Assembly (NCBI GenBank): GCA_945869265.1
Contig: CAMBOI010000026.1
Coordinates: 1 to 43,464 of the forward strand
Length of the DNA: 43,464 bases
Reading direction: 5' to 3'
Origin: an uncultured Prevotella sp.
Lineage (GTDB): Bacteria > Bacteroidota > Bacteroidia > Bacteroidales > Bacteroidaceae
The notes beneath the pieces are model-generated. The model did not search any database, was not told the DNA's origin, and saw nothing but the letters and a program-made list of their open reading frames with translations. Shown here one piece after another: positions 8,365 to 16,684 of this stretch; the stretch's first letter is position 1, and every line of letters starts with the position of its first letter. Position numbers and translations under genes: made by a program.

Positions 8365-8436
8365 TAGTCCCTAGGAGAGTCGAACTCCTCTTTAGAGAAT
8401 GAAAATCTCTCGTCCTAACCGATAGACGAAGGGACC
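8365..8436 (-). tRNA. tRNA-Glu (anticodon TTC)
   Basis: A 72-nt cloverleaf on the minus strand begins GGTCCCTTCGTC. Its anticodon stem-loop is AGAGA-TTTTCAT-TCTCT, giving TTC for glutamate, and its T arm is AGGAG-TTCGACT-CTCCT. The acceptor ends AGGGACT plus discriminator A, with a G:U first pair. CCA is not encoded. Confidence 0.97.
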
Positions 8437-8455
8437 AACTGTCGATTTTGCGGGT

Positions 8456-8487
8456 GCAAAGTTACATCTTTTATTTCATTTAACAAA
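8456..8487 (-). promoter_or_regulatory. tRNA-Glu/rpsT promoter
   Basis: On the minus strand the -7 box TAACTTTGC is at 8456-8464 and TTTG at 8484-8487, with a 19-bp spacer, which is a canonical Bacteroidota arrangement. Confidence 0.75.
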
Positions 8488-8570
8488 ATATTTCTATGAA
8501 AAAATACATCTTTTTGATGTTTTTTTAGAAAAATGTGCCTCTTTGAGCGTGTTTTTAGCAAAAAAATGCC

Positions 8571-8579
8571 TAACTTTGC
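8571..8579 (+). promoter_or_regulatory. recO promoter -7 box
   Basis: TAACTTTGC lies 23 bp before the chosen recO ATG. It rules out starts upstream of about 8585. Confidence 0.6.
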
Positions 8580-8601
8580 ACCAACTATCGACTTTTATGT
8601 A

Positions 8602-9327
8602 ATGCTGACAAAGACAACGGCAATAGTTATGCACAACATCAAATATGGTGATTCTAAGATGATTGTGGATATGTTCACCCGTGCTCATGGGCGGATGTCG
8701 TTTGTAGTATCCATTCCCAAGTCCTCAAAGTCGAAGTTGCGCAAGCAGTTCTTCCAGCCTCTTTCCATGCTTTCGCTTGAGTATGACTACCGTCCTAAGG
8801 TGCAGTTGCAGAAGATAAGGAATGTGGCATTGTTCCATCCTTATTCATCCTTGCCTTTCGACATCGACAAGCTCACGGTGGGTATGTTTATATCCGAATT
8901 TCTGTATCACTCGCTTTATGGCGAGCAGGCCAACGAGCCGATGTTCGACTATATCTACGACAGTTTGCAGTGGTTTGACGGTTCTCCCTCGCCAACTGCC
9001 AATTTCCACCTTGTCTTTATGATGCGCCTGTCGCTCTTCCTCGGCTTCTATCCCAATCTCGACGATTATGCCTCGGGTTGTGTCTTCGACTTGCGCAATG
9101 GCAGCTTCTCGTCGGTGGCACCACTCCATTCCGATTACCTTTTGCCCGAAGAGGCTTCTCAGATGTCATTGATGATGCGCATGAACTATTCCACTATGCA
9201 CCTATTTAAATTTACGCGTGCGCAACGCAACCGACTTCTTGATGTCATTGTGCAGTACTATCGCCTTCATATCCCGGGATTTCCCGAAATGAAGTCGCTC
9301 GACGTACTTAGAAATATATATGATTAG
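8602..9327 (+). CDS. recO: DNA repair protein RecO
   Basis: RecO works with RecR to load RecA on single-stranded DNA coated by SSB and to anneal strands. The 241-residue protein has the N-terminal OB fold (MLTKTTAIVMHNIKYGDSKM, then FVVSIPKSSKSK) and a helical C-terminal domain. The zinc-finger cysteines of some RecO proteins are not seen. An in-frame ATG at 8533 is rejected because it lies upstream of the -7 box, so the start is 8602. Confidence 0.93.
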   Translation: MLTKTTAIVMHNIKYGDSKMIVDMFTRAHGRMSFVVSIPKSSKSKLRKQFFQPLSMLSLEYDYRPKVQLQKIRNVALFHPYSSLPFDIDKLTVGMFISEFLYHSLYGEQANEPMFDYIYDSLQWFDGSPSPTANFHLVFMMRLSLFLGFYPNLDDYASGCVFDLRNGSFSSVAPLHSDYLLPEEASQMSLMMRMNYSTMHLFKFTRAQRNRLLDVIVQYYRLHIPGFPEMKSLDVLRNIYD

Positions 9328-9330
9328 AAA

Positions 9331-9372
9331 AACAAAAAGGGGCATAACTCTCGTCATGTCCCTTTTGTTCTT
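9331..9372. terminator. Bidirectional terminator between recO and rpmH
   Basis: ACAAAAAGGGGCAT pairs with ATGTCCCTTTTGT around a 10-nt loop, with A-rich and T-rich flanks. It lies between two convergent genes and can serve both. Confidence 0.75.
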
Positions 9373-9399
9373 AATCACTTAAAAGCCTTACGGATCAAA

Positions 9400-9555
9400 T
9401 TACTTTCCGTGGTTTTCGTCGGATACTGTCAACTTCTTGCGACCCTTAGCTCGGCGTGATGCCAATACTCTGCGGCCGTTCTTTGTAGCCATTCTTTCAC
9501 GGAAACCGTGCTTGTTGACCCTTCTTCTGTTGTGTGGCTGAAATGTTCTTTTCAT
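9400..9555 (-). CDS. rpmH: 50S ribosomal protein L34
   Basis: This 51-residue, very basic protein starts [18 protein letters not shown], the L34 signature, and contains [21 protein letters not shown]34 is a small late-assembling protein of the large subunit. A longer frame starting at 9630 is rejected because the promoter -7 box at 9599-9607 lies inside it. The neighbour is recO rather than the dnaA/rnpA pair common elsewhere. Confidence 0.97.
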   Translation of the reverse strand: MKRTFQPHNRRRVNKHGFRERMATKNGRRVLASRRAKGRKKLTVSDENHGK

Positions 9556-9598
9556 TACTTTATTACTATTTTTATTGTTGTTTTCTTCACTTTGGGGT

Positions 9599-9607
9599 GC
9601 AAAAGTA
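9599..9607 (-). promoter_or_regulatory. rpmH promoter -7 box
   Basis: TACTTTTGC on the minus strand, with CTTG 20 bp upstream at 9628-9631. Confidence 0.6.
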
Positions 9608-9681
9608 CACATAATTTTCGAAATAACCAAGAAATAAATGAAATTTAGCTATTTTTTTTATGTTTTTTTCGGAAAAAGCAG

Positions 9682-9690
9682 TAACTTTGC
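9682..9690 (+). promoter_or_regulatory. efp promoter -7 box
   Basis: TAACTTTGC lies 37 bp before the efp ATG. The upstream TTTG box is not clear because of a long T-run. Confidence 0.55.
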
Positions 9691-9727
9691 ACCCGAAATC
9701 ACGTAAAATACATTATATTTAAGGTTT

Positions 9728-10294
9728 ATGATTAATTCACAAGACATTAAAAAAGGAACATGCATCCGCATGGATGGAGGCATTTGGGTCTGCATCGATT
9801 TCCAGCACAGAAAGCCCGGAAAGGGAAACACAGTAATGAACACAAAGTTGAAGAACGTGACCGACGGACGTGTGCTCGACCGCACATTCCAGGTGGGATT
9901 CAAGCTTGAGGACGTGCGCATCGAGCGTCGCCCCTATCAGTACCTCTATGAGGATCCTACAGGACGCATCTTCATGAATCAGGAGACTTTCGAGCAGATT
10001 CCCATCGCCAACGACCTCGTTATCGGTGTGGAGTATATGAAGGAAAGTGATATCGTGGAAGTTGTTACCGACACTACCGATGGTACTATCCTCTATGCAG
10101 AAATGCCAGTGAAGACCAACCTTCGCGTCACTCACAGTGAGCCCGGAGTAAAGGGTGATACAGCCACCAACGCCACAAAGCCTGCTACTCTTGAGACAGG
10201 TGTTGAGGTGCGCGTGCCTCTCTTCATCAACGAGGGCGACCTCATTCAGGTTGACACTCGCGACGGAAGCTATCTCAGCCGTGTGAAGGAGTAA
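9728..10294 (+). CDS. efp: Translation elongation factor P
   Basis: EF-P relieves ribosome stalling at polyproline stretches. The 188-residue protein has the usual three domains. The domain I loop HRKPGKGNTVMN carries Lys32, the position modified in many species. The rest follows family order (GRVLDRTFQVGFKLEDVRIE, YQYLYEDPTGRIFMN) and ends in the OB-like domain with GDLIQVDTRDGSYLSRVKE. No EpmA-type modification gene is seen here. Confidence 0.97.
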   Translation: MINSQDIKKGTCIRMDGGIWVCIDFQHRKPGKGNTVMNTKLKNVTDGRVLDRTFQVGFKLEDVRIERRPYQYLYEDPTGRIFMNQETFEQIPIANDLVIGVEYMKESDIVEVVTDTTDGTILYAEMPVKTNLRVTHSEPGVKGDTATNATKPATLETGVEVRVPLFINEGDLIQVDTRDGSYLSRVKE

Positions 10295-10326
10295 TTCTTT
10301 TATAAAAAATAAAAATTAAGGTTCTT

Positions 10327-11373
10327 TTGAAGTATTCGATTATTGTTCCGGTGTTCAATCGCCCAGATGAGGTGGATGAACTGTTGCAGAGTCTTGTAGG
10401 TCAGACACTGGAGGACTTTGAGGTCGTCATCGTAGAGGATGGTTCGGAGAAACCGTGCAAGGACGTGTGCGACAAATATGCGGGAAAAATAGATTTGAAA
10501 TACTTCATGAAGAAAAACTCAGGTCCCGGGCAGAGCCGCAACTATGGTGCAGAGCGCGCCAATGGCGAGTATCTCATAGTACTCGACTCGGATGTGGTTC
10601 TGCCCGAGGGCTATCTTAAGGCTGTGGATGATGAGTTGAGGCGTGAGCCCGCTGATGCCTTTGGCGGTCCGGATTGCGCCCACGACTCTTTCACCGAGAC
10701 TCAGAAGGCCATCAGCTATTCAATGACAAGCTTCTTCACCACCGGAGGTATCCGTGGCGGCAAGAAGAAACTCGACAAGTTCTATCCCCGTTCGTTCAAT
10801 ATGGGCATTCGTCGTGATGTCTATATGCGTCTTGGCGGTTTTTCCAAGATGCGATTTGGCGAGGATATAGATTTCTCCATCCGTATCTTCAAGGCAGGAT
10901 GTAAGTGTCGCCTCTTCCCCGAGGCATGGGTATGGCATAAGCGTCGCACAGATATGCGCAAATTTTTCCGTCAGGTATATAATAGTGGTATCGCGCGCGT
11001 GAACCTTTATAAAAAATATCCAGAGTCGCTCAAATTGGTGCACCTCCTGCCGATGGTGTTCACCGTGGGAGTGATATTGCTCTTCCTCGTAGCCTGCTTC
11101 GGCAGGATAATGATGGTGTATGGCAATCCCGCCGATTTCTATTCTTGGTATTATCTTGTGGTAGGTGCACTTAGTCCTATCCTGTTTTTCTCGCTTCTTA
11201 TCTTCATCGACTCGTCGATACGCAACAAGAGTCTGCCCATCGGTTTTATATCCATTGGAGCAGCATTCGTGCAACTCACAGGATATGGATTTGGTTTTAT
11301 ATCAGCATGGTGGAAGCGTTGCATTCTCGGACATGACGAATTTCATGCTTTCGAGAAGACATTCTATAAATGA
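10327..11373 (+). CDS. Family 2 glycosyltransferase with C-terminal membrane helices
   Basis: The 348-residue protein has a GT-A domain: SIIVPVFNRPDEVDELLQSL at the N-terminus, the DxD-type LDSDVVLPEGY near residue 95 and the acceptor-side FGEDIDFSIRIFKAG near 180. About three hydrophobic helices follow between residues 235 and 330. It probably moves a sugar to a membrane-associated acceptor on the cytoplasmic face; donor and acceptor are unknown. The start is TTG at 10327, since no in-frame ATG or GTG lies between efp and this codon and the GT-A domain needs the sequence from here. It lies 32 bp after efp, possibly in the same transcript. Confidence 0.88.
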   Translation: MKYSIIVPVFNRPDEVDELLQSLVGQTLEDFEVVIVEDGSEKPCKDVCDKYAGKIDLKYFMKKNSGPGQSRNYGAERANGEYLIVLDSDVVLPEGYLKAVDDELRREPADAFGGPDCAHDSFTETQKAISYSMTSFFTTGGIRGGKKKLDKFYPRSFNMGIRRDVYMRLGGFSKMRFGEDIDFSIRIFKAGCKCRLFPEAWVWHKRRTDMRKFFRQVYNSGIARVNLYKKYPESLKLVHLLPMVFTVGVILLFLVACFGRIMMVYGNPADFYSWYYLVVGALSPILFFSLLIFIDSSIRNKSLPIGFISIGAAFVQLTGYGFGFISAWWKRCILGHDEFHAFEKTFYK

Positions 11374-11393
11374 CAGTATAAAAGGCTTGGTGA

Positions 11394-12077
11394 ATGAAAC
11401 TGTCAATAAAAGATTGGGACGAGGCCGACATGCCGAGGGAGAAACTCGAGCGGTTAGGGGCAGAGGCATTGAGCAATGCCGAACTGCTTGCCATTCTCAT
11501 TGGCTCCGGTTCGATAAAGGAAAGTGCTGTTGATCTGATGAAGCGCGTGATGAGCGACTGCAACAACAATCTTAATACATTGGGAAAGTTGACCATCACC
11601 GACTTGATGAAGTATAATGGAGTAGGGCCAGCCAAGGCAATAACCATATTGGCAGCATGCGAATTGGGTAAGCGTCGTCAGGCCGAAAAACCCGAAGAGA
11701 GGGTGAAGCTCGATTCAGCACTTGCCATCTATAAGGAGATGCACCCGGTGATGCAAGACCTTGATGTGGAGGAAGGATGGGTGTTGCTGATGAATCAGAA
11801 TTTCAAGTTGATAAAGAAGATGTGCATATCCCGTGGTGGTCTCACCGAAACAGCCATCGACGTGAGAGTAATCATTAAGCAAGCCATCATGAGCAATGCC
11901 ACAGTGATAGCCCTCTGTCATAATCATCCGAGTGGCGGTCTGAGGCCCAGTGGTGCCGACGATTCTCTCACCAACAAGGTGAAGGACGCATGCAATCTGA
12001 TGCGCCTGTTTTTCCTCGATCATGTCATTATTACCGACGGAGGATATTATTCATATAGCGAAGAAGGAAGGACTTAA
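11394..12077 (+). CDS. radC: RadC family JAB/MPN-domain protein
   Basis: The 227-residue protein has the N-terminal helix-hairpin-helix region (SNAELLAILIGSGS, KYNGVGPAKAITILAACELG). The C-terminal JAMM metalloprotease-like fold carries the zinc motif HNHPSGGLRPSGADD. The name RadC is historical; a repair role is doubtful and the activity is unknown. It is complete and starts 20 bp after the glycosyltransferase. Confidence 0.93.
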   Translation: MKLSIKDWDEADMPREKLERLGAEALSNAELLAILIGSGSIKESAVDLMKRVMSDCNNNLNTLGKLTITDLMKYNGVGPAKAITILAACELGKRRQAEKPEERVKLDSALAIYKEMHPVMQDLDVEEGWVLLMNQNFKLIKKMCISRGGLTETAIDVRVIIKQAIMSNATVIALCHNHPSGGLRPSGADDSLTNKVKDACNLMRLFFLDHVIITDGGYYSYSEEGRT

Positions 12078-12150
12078 CTTCTTTTAACGCGAAAGGACGC
12101 AAGATTTCTTTTTTTACTGCATTTAGAGGGTGTAAGTATAACAAAAAGAA

Positions 12151-12873
12151 ATGAGAAATATCATGAAAAGAATTAAGACATTGATGCTACTTATGGTAGT
12201 GGCTTTAACTGCAGTATCACTGCAGTCATGTGATAACGACGATGATGATGACTATCCAGAGTTTAATCTCGCCACAGTGACATTGAAGGCTCCCACTGTG
12301 GATGGTGGCAAGTGGTTTATGCAGTTGGACGACTCAACAGCACTTGAGGCAACGAACATCGCCAGTCATCCCTACGACAACAAGGAACTGAGAGCCTACA
12401 TCCGTTATAATGACATAAAGGATATGACGAATGCTCCTACATCCAGAAGTACTATCCAGAAGATGTATTCGGTGAATGTTCTCACCATCGACACTATCCT
12501 CACCAAGAAGATGGACCCAATGGTGGAAAACACAGCCGAGGAATATGGCAATGATCCAGTGGAAGTGGTGAACAGTTGGGAGACAGTGGCTGAGGACGGA
12601 TATATGAACATCCGCTTCCGCACCCGTTGGGGAAACAACATCAAGCATAGGGTGACACTCGTGCATCGCACTGATGCCGAAGACCCATATACAGTGGAGT
12701 TCCTGCACAACGCCAATGGCGACACCAACGGACAGGTGGCCGACGGTATGGTGGCATTCCGTCTCGACGACTGCTTCAACGAGGGCAACAAGCCAATCGA
12801 GATCACCCTCAAGTGGAAGTCATACTCAGGAGAGAAATCAGCAAAATTTAAATATATACCTCGAAAGGATTAA
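12151..12873 (+). CDS. NigD-like lipoprotein
   Basis: The 240-residue protein has a lipoprotein signal ending in LQSC followed by an Asp run (DNDDDDD), as is common for surface lipoproteins in Bacteroidota. The body matches the NigD-like family as remembered, an N-terminal OB-like part and a C-terminal beta domain with AFRLDDC and a closing KWKSYSG segment. The function of NigD-like proteins is not established. An ATG at 12163 (MKRIKTLML) is an alternative start. It is 7 bp upstream of an ECF sigma gene, so a shared operon and envelope-stress role are likely but inferred. Confidence 0.8.
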   Translation: MRNIMKRIKTLMLLMVVALTAVSLQSCDNDDDDDYPEFNLATVTLKAPTVDGGKWFMQLDDSTALEATNIASHPYDNKELRAYIRYNDIKDMTNAPTSRSTIQKMYSVNVLTIDTILTKKMDPMVENTAEEYGNDPVEVVNSWETVAEDGYMNIRFRTRWGNNIKHRVTLVHRTDAEDPYTVEFLHNANGDTNGQVADGMVAFRLDDCFNEGNKPIEITLKWKSYSGEKSAKFKYIPRKD

Positions 12874-12879
12874 AATTAG

Positions 12880-13449
12880 ATGAAAGACAGCGAGAAGTCA
12901 ATGGCCGAAGGTATTCGCAAGGGAGACAACCATGCGATGAGGGACTTCTATACCTCTTACGGCGGACTTCTCACTGCTGTCTGTTCAAGATACATTGCTG
13001 ATGATGATGACGTTAAGGACGTCATACAGGAATCTTTGCTAAGCATAATATCTAATATAAACACATTTGAATACCATGGAAAAGGCTCGCTGAGAGCATG
13101 GGCAACACGGATAGTCGTCAACCATGCTCTCGGCTTTCTTCGTAAGAAAAAACTTACCTCCTCCCTCTTTGTGGATAATAGTAAGGATATTGCCGATGAT
13201 GATGTGGATGACTCACCGCCCGATATCGGTAATATACCGGCTGGAGTGGTGACGGAGATGATAAGGCAATTGCCCGATGGCTACAGGATGGTGTTCAACC
13301 TATATGTTGTTGAAGGCAAAAGCCATAAGGAGATATCCCGATTATTGGGAATCAAGGAGGATTCCTCGGCATCACAATTACATCGCGCCAAGGCAATATT
13401 GGCAAAAAAGATAACGGAATACAGAACAAAATCAAGGCAAGAGATATGA
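12880..13449 (+). CDS. ECF-type sigma-70 factor
   Basis: The 189-residue protein has region 2 (DDVKDVIQESLLSIISNINTF, about residues 45-65, then RAWATRIVVNHALGFLRKKK) and region 4 (LPDGYRMVFNLYVVEGKSHK, then ISRLLGIKEDSSASQLHRAK). It directs RNA polymerase to a small regulon, typically including its own operon. Its last 4 bases overlap the start of the next gene (ATGA), the usual coupling of an ECF sigma to its anti-sigma. Confidence 0.93.
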   Translation: MKDSEKSMAEGIRKGDNHAMRDFYTSYGGLLTAVCSRYIADDDDVKDVIQESLLSIISNINTFEYHGKGSLRAWATRIVVNHALGFLRKKKLTSSLFVDNSKDIADDDVDDSPPDIGNIPAGVVTEMIRQLPDGYRMVFNLYVVEGKSHKEISRLLGIKEDSSASQLHRAKAILAKKITEYRTKSRQEI

Positions 13450-14696
13450 AAGACAAATGGACACAACAGTTTCAAGGGAAGTTGGACGGCTATGAGATGG
13501 CTGCCCCGGAGATGGAGTGGACTGAACTCGACAAGGCTCTTGCTGATAATGATCTTGCCAAGAACAAACGGCCATCCATGACCCTTGTTTGGGGACGACG
13601 GTTGGCTGCAGCTGCGGCTGTGGCTCTGATGGTCATCGGAGGGGCGAGAGTGCTGCTGCCGGAGCTTGAAGGGGGAAGAGATGAGGCCCCGGAGCAAAAC
13701 TCCGGGGAACGGTGGCTCTCTCAACAACACGATATAACGGCAGGACATGAGGAGAAAACGGCAGGACATGAGGAGAACACTGCTGGAAATGAGAAGGGGC
13801 TGCTGGCTATGGCCGAGGCGGATAATATCCAATCAACAACCGCTGTAGCGGATGATAATAATATTAATAATAAGGACGTTGATGGTGGAATAAGAGCAAG
13901 TAGAAGTGGGGATTATCAGAAGAGCACGAGCAAGAAAGATGATATATTCAGAAGCAAGAAAGATGATATTTTCAGGAGCAAGAAATATAATCATCGCACA
14001 AAATATCATGGTGGCGAACTGATGGCTGCCGTTTATATGCAGAATGCTATGAGTGGCAATGGGACAATGGGTGGTATGACAGGAGTGATGAATTCCACCT
14101 CGGTCTCCAATTCTCCCTATGGAATGGTAAGTGATGAGTTTCGTGTCGGCAGTCTTGATTTCCTTGCCGAAAGCAATCCAAAGAATGTGCGCTATGATCA
14201 CAGCCGTCCGATAAAGGTGGGATTAAGCGTAAAATATAATATCGACAACCATTGGAGTCTGTCCTCGGGATTAACCTATAGCTATCTGCGCTCCTCGTTC
14301 GACTATTCCGAGGGAAAGGCATTCGGTAGCGGAGTGCAGAAACTGCATTATGTCGGTTTGCCTCTTGCTGCTAGTTATAATGTCGTTTCAGCCAAGAAAC
14401 TGAAGGTGTATCTCACTGCCGGTGGGGAAATGCAAAAACTCGTGAGCGGAAAGGCCACTATGGATGGAGTGAATATCCCCGAGGAAGACAAAAAACATGA
14501 CATAAAAGAGGGAGGCATGCAATGGTCGTTGAATGCCGCCATAGGAGCTGAATATAACTTTGTGGATAACTTCGGTATATACATCGAACCCGGGGTGAGT
14601 CATTATATCGACAACCACAGCAGTGTGGAGAATTTCTATAAGTATAAACCCACCAATTTCAGTCTTAACGTGGGCTTAAGATTAAGCTTACGATAG
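13446..14696 (+). CDS. Anti-sigma-like N-terminus fused to outer-membrane beta-barrel domain
   Basis: The 416-residue protein begins with a cytoplasmic segment of about 45 residues that would contact the sigma factor. One transmembrane helix follows (RRLAAAAAVALMVIGGARVL, about 50-70). A low-complexity linker with two sets of repeats (TAGHEE at about 98-118, KKDDIFRS at about 162-178) leads to a C-terminal porin-like domain of roughly 220 residues rich in alternating aromatics (SSGLTYSYLRSSF ... FSLNVGLRLSLR). Coupling to the ECF gene by ATGA supports an anti-sigma role. How one chain could span the inner membrane and form a barrel is unclear; the barrel may instead fold in the periplasm. Related sigma/beta-barrel pairs are common in Prevotella. 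Confidence 0.75.
   Translation: MKDKWTQQFQGKLDGYEMAAPEMEWTELDKALADNDLAKNKRPSMTLVWGRRLAAAAAVALMVIGGARVLLPELEGGRDEAPEQNSGERWLSQQHDITAGHEEKTAGHEENTAGNEKGLLAMAEADNIQSTTAVADDNNINNKDVDGGIRASRSGDYQKSTSKKDDIFRSKKDDIFRSKKYNHRTKYHGGELMAAVYMQNAMSGNGTMGGMTGVMNSTSVSNSPYGMVSDEFRVGSLDFLAESNPKNVRYDHSRPIKVGLSVKYNIDNHWSLSSGLTYSYLRSSFDYSEGKAFGSGVQKLHYVGLPLAASYNVVSAKKLKVYLTAGGEMQKLVSGKATMDGVNIPEEDKKHDIKEGGMQWSLNAAIGAEYNFVDNFGIYIEPGVSHYIDNHSSVENFYKYKPTNFSLNVGLRLSLR
13737..13799. repeat. In-frame 21-bp tandem repeat (3 units)
   Basis: Units at 13737, 13758 and 13779: the first two are nearly identical (acggcaggacatgaggaga) and the third is degenerate. They encode TAGHEEK/TAGHEEN/TAGNEKG in the periplasmic linker. 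Confidence 0.85.
13930..13995. repeat. In-frame 24-bp tandem repeat
   Basis: Units starting gcaagaaagatgatat lie at 13930 and 13954, with a partial third at 13978 (24-bp period). They encode SKKDDIFR twice and then SKKYNHR. The copy number could vary between strains by slippage. Confidence 0.85.
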
Positions 14697-14732
14697 AAAA
14701 AACAACAAAGAAGACGGAAAAAATCAAAAAAG

Positions 14733-14767
14733 TCGGCGGAATATTTGGTATTTCCGCCGATTTTCTT
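14733..14767. terminator. Intrinsic terminator after the sigma/anti-sigma operon
   Basis: TCGGCGGAA pairs with TTCCGCCGA (9-bp stem, loop of about 10 nt), preceded by A-rich and followed by T-rich sequence, so it could act in both directions. The loop contains TTTG at 14744-14747, which is also the -33 box of the next promoter. Confidence 0.85.
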
Positions 14768-14776
14768 TATTTTTGC
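14744..14776 (+). promoter_or_regulatory. Promoter overlapping the terminator
   Basis: TTTG is at 14744-14747 and TATTTTTGC at 14768-14776, with an exact 20-bp spacer. It reads into the gene at 14798. Confidence 0.7.
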
Positions 14777-14797
14777 AAATAAAAACAAGATACACTT

Positions 14798-15118
14798 ATG
14801 ACAGCAGAAGAAAAAACAAAGATAGAGGAGAGGATTGTGGATGTGTTGAAGACCGTCTATGACCCCGAGATTCCTGTGAATATCTACGACCTTGGACTTA
14901 TCTATAAGATAGATGTAAAGGACAACTGTGATGTGGATATCGACATGACATTCACCGCCCCATCGTGTCCGGCTGCCGACTTCATTCTCGAGGACGTGCG
15001 CCAGAAAGTGGATTCTCTCGAGGGAGTGAAGAATGCAGTGGTCAACCTCGTTTTCGAGCCTATTTGGGATCAAAGCATGATGACCGAGGAGGCGAGAGTG
15101 GAGCTGGGGTTTGAGTAG
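14798..15118 (+). CDS. MIP18/DUF59 family Fe-S cluster assembly protein (PaaD/SufT-like)
   Basis: The 106-residue protein matches the MIP18 family: VLKTVYDPEIPVNIYDLGLI, then a central MTFTAPSCPAADFI with the conserved Cys, and VNLVFEPIWD near the end. Members help assemble or deliver Fe-S clusters and often sit with suf genes, but no suf gene is in view here. The protein is full length. Confidence 0.9.
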   Translation: MTAEEKTKIEERIVDVLKTVYDPEIPVNIYDLGLIYKIDVKDNCDVDIDMTFTAPSCPAADFILEDVRQKVDSLEGVKNAVVNLVFEPIWDQSMMTEEARVELGFE

Positions 15119-15119
15119 A

Positions 15120-15184
15120 TTGAAAATTGAAGATTGAAGATTGAAAATTGAAAATTGAAGATTGAAAGATTGAAAAATTGAAAG
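15120..15184. repeat. Heptameric GAARATT repeat between genes
   Basis: About nine copies of a 7-bp unit (GAAAATT/GAAGATT) fill the gap before the LpxH-like gene and probably supply its ribosome-binding region. A second, longer array is at 21804-21893. Confidence 0.85.
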
Positions 15185-15189
15185 ATGGG

Positions 15190-15954
15190 ATGAAGAATGT
15201 ATATTTCCTTTCGGACGCTCATTTGGGCTCCCTTGCCATCGACCACAGCCGAATGCATGAGCGCAGGCTGGTCAGGTTTCTCGACAGCATCAAGAACAAG
15301 GCTGCCGCCATCTATCTCCTTGGCGACATGTTCGACTTCTGGTATGAGTTCAAGTATGTCGTGCCCCGTGGATACACCCGATTCTTAGGCAAACTGTCCG
15401 AACTGTCGGATATGGGCGTTGAGATACACTACTTCACTGGCAACCATGATATCTGGGCATTCGATTATCTGGAGAAGGAATGTGGAGTGATATTGCACAA
15501 GCAACCACTTACAACAGAGATCTATGGCAAGATATTCCTGCTTGCCCATGGCGACGGATTGGGTGATCCCGACAAGAAATTCAAGTTTCTTCGTGCCCTC
15601 TTCCATAGTAAGGTGTGCCAATTCCTCTTCTCCTCCATCCATCCCCGATGGAGCATGTGGCTAGGATTGACATGGGCGAAGCATAGCCGCATGAAGCGCA
15701 ACAACAACGAGGAACCTCCGTATATGGGCGAGAATCGCGAGCATCTCGTGCTCTATACCAAGGAATATATCAAGACTCATCCCGATGTGGATTATTTCAT
15801 CTATGGACATCGTCATATCGAGATCGACCTCCAACTCTCGCGCAAGTCGAGGATGATAGTCCTTGGCGACTGGATTACACAGTTCTCATACGTCGTGTAT
15901 GACGGTGAGCACATGTTTATGAGTGAATATATCGAAGGCGAGAGCCAACCCTGA
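15190..15954 (+). CDS. UDP-2,3-diacylglucosamine diphosphatase (LpxH-like metallophosphoesterase)
   Basis: The 254-residue protein has the calcineurin-like motifs in order: FLSDAHLG (near residue 6), LLGDMFDFW (about 44), FTGNHDIW (about 84), LAHGDGLGDPD (about 121) and YGHRH (about 200). LpxH removes UMP from UDP-diacylglucosamine in lipid A synthesis at the inner membrane face. A TTG at 15178 is possible, but the ATG at 15190 fits family N-termini and follows the repeat. The family fit is good; strict LpxH substrate identity is inferred. Confidence 0.87.
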   Translation: MKNVYFLSDAHLGSLAIDHSRMHERRLVRFLDSIKNKAAAIYLLGDMFDFWYEFKYVVPRGYTRFLGKLSELSDMGVEIHYFTGNHDIWAFDYLEKECGVILHKQPLTTEIYGKIFLLAHGDGLGDPDKKFKFLRALFHSKVCQFLFSSIHPRWSMWLGLTWAKHSRMKRNNNEEPPYMGENREHLVLYTKEYIKTHPDVDYFIYGHRHIEIDLQLSRKSRMIVLGDWITQFSYVVYDGEHMFMSEYIEGESQP

Positions 15955-15961
15955 TATTTGG

Positions 15962-15982
15962 GGAGTTAAATCCTTTAACTCC
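15962..15982. other. Perfect 9-bp hairpin between lpxH-like gene and ung
   Basis: GGAGTTAAA-TCC-TTTAACTCC lies 4 bp past the upstream stop. It lacks a T-run, so it is either a weak terminator or an mRNA-processing or stability element before ung. Confidence 0.6.
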
Positions 15983-15999
15983 ATAATAATTATATCGCA

Positions 16000-16665
16000 A
16001 TGAACGTAAAGATAGAAGACTCGTGGAGAGAACATCTCAGTGAGGAATTTGCAAAACCGTATTTCACCGAACTCACGAATTTCGTGCGTCAGGAGTATCA
16101 GACTGCCACATGCTATCCCCCCGGGCGACTGATATTCAATGCCTTCAATCTCTGTCCGTTCGACAAGGTGAAGGTGGTGATTATCGGACAAGACCCCTAT
16201 CACGGACCGGGGCAGGCACACGGACTCAGTTTTTCGGTATGCGACGGAGTGACCTTCCCTCCTTCCCTTCAGAATATCTTCAAGGAGATACAGCAAGACC
16301 TTGGCACCCCAATTCCTCTGACAGGCAATCTCACGAGATGGGCTGAGCAAGGGGTGCTTCTGCTGAATGCCACCCTCACCGTGAGGGCACACCAACCCGC
16401 AAGTCATCAAGGCCACGGGTGGGAGCAGTTTACCGATGCCGCCATAAAGGCACTCAATGCCCATCGCGACAATCTCGTCTTCATCCTGTGGGGAGGATAT
16501 GCCCGCAGCAAGGCATCGCTCATCGATGCTTCGCGCCATCTCGTGCTGCAGTCGGTACATCCCTCGCCGATGTCAGCCAATCGTGGAGGATGGTTTGGCA
16601 ACCATCATTTCTCGCGTGCCAACGCCTATCTCGTTGAACATGGACAAGAGCCAATAAACTGGTGA
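16000..16665 (+). CDS. ung: Uracil-DNA glycosylase
   Basis: Ung removes uracil from DNA as the first step of base-excision repair. The 221-residue protein shows the water-activating loop GQDPYHGPGQAHGLSFSV (about residues 64-81), the Pro-rich loop PPSLQNI, the uracil-binding LLLNATLTVRAHQPASH and the leucine loop HPSPMSANRGGWFG. All family motifs are intact. Confidence 0.97.
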   Translation: MNVKIEDSWREHLSEEFAKPYFTELTNFVRQEYQTATCYPPGRLIFNAFNLCPFDKVKVVIIGQDPYHGPGQAHGLSFSVCDGVTFPPSLQNIFKEIQQDLGTPIPLTGNLTRWAEQGVLLLNATLTVRAHQPASHQGHGWEQFTDAAIKALNAHRDNLVFILWGGYARSKASLIDASRHLVLQSVHPSPMSANRGGWFGNHHFSRANAYLVEHGQEPINW

Positions 16666-16684
16666 TTCCTTTTTTTTGAAAAAT

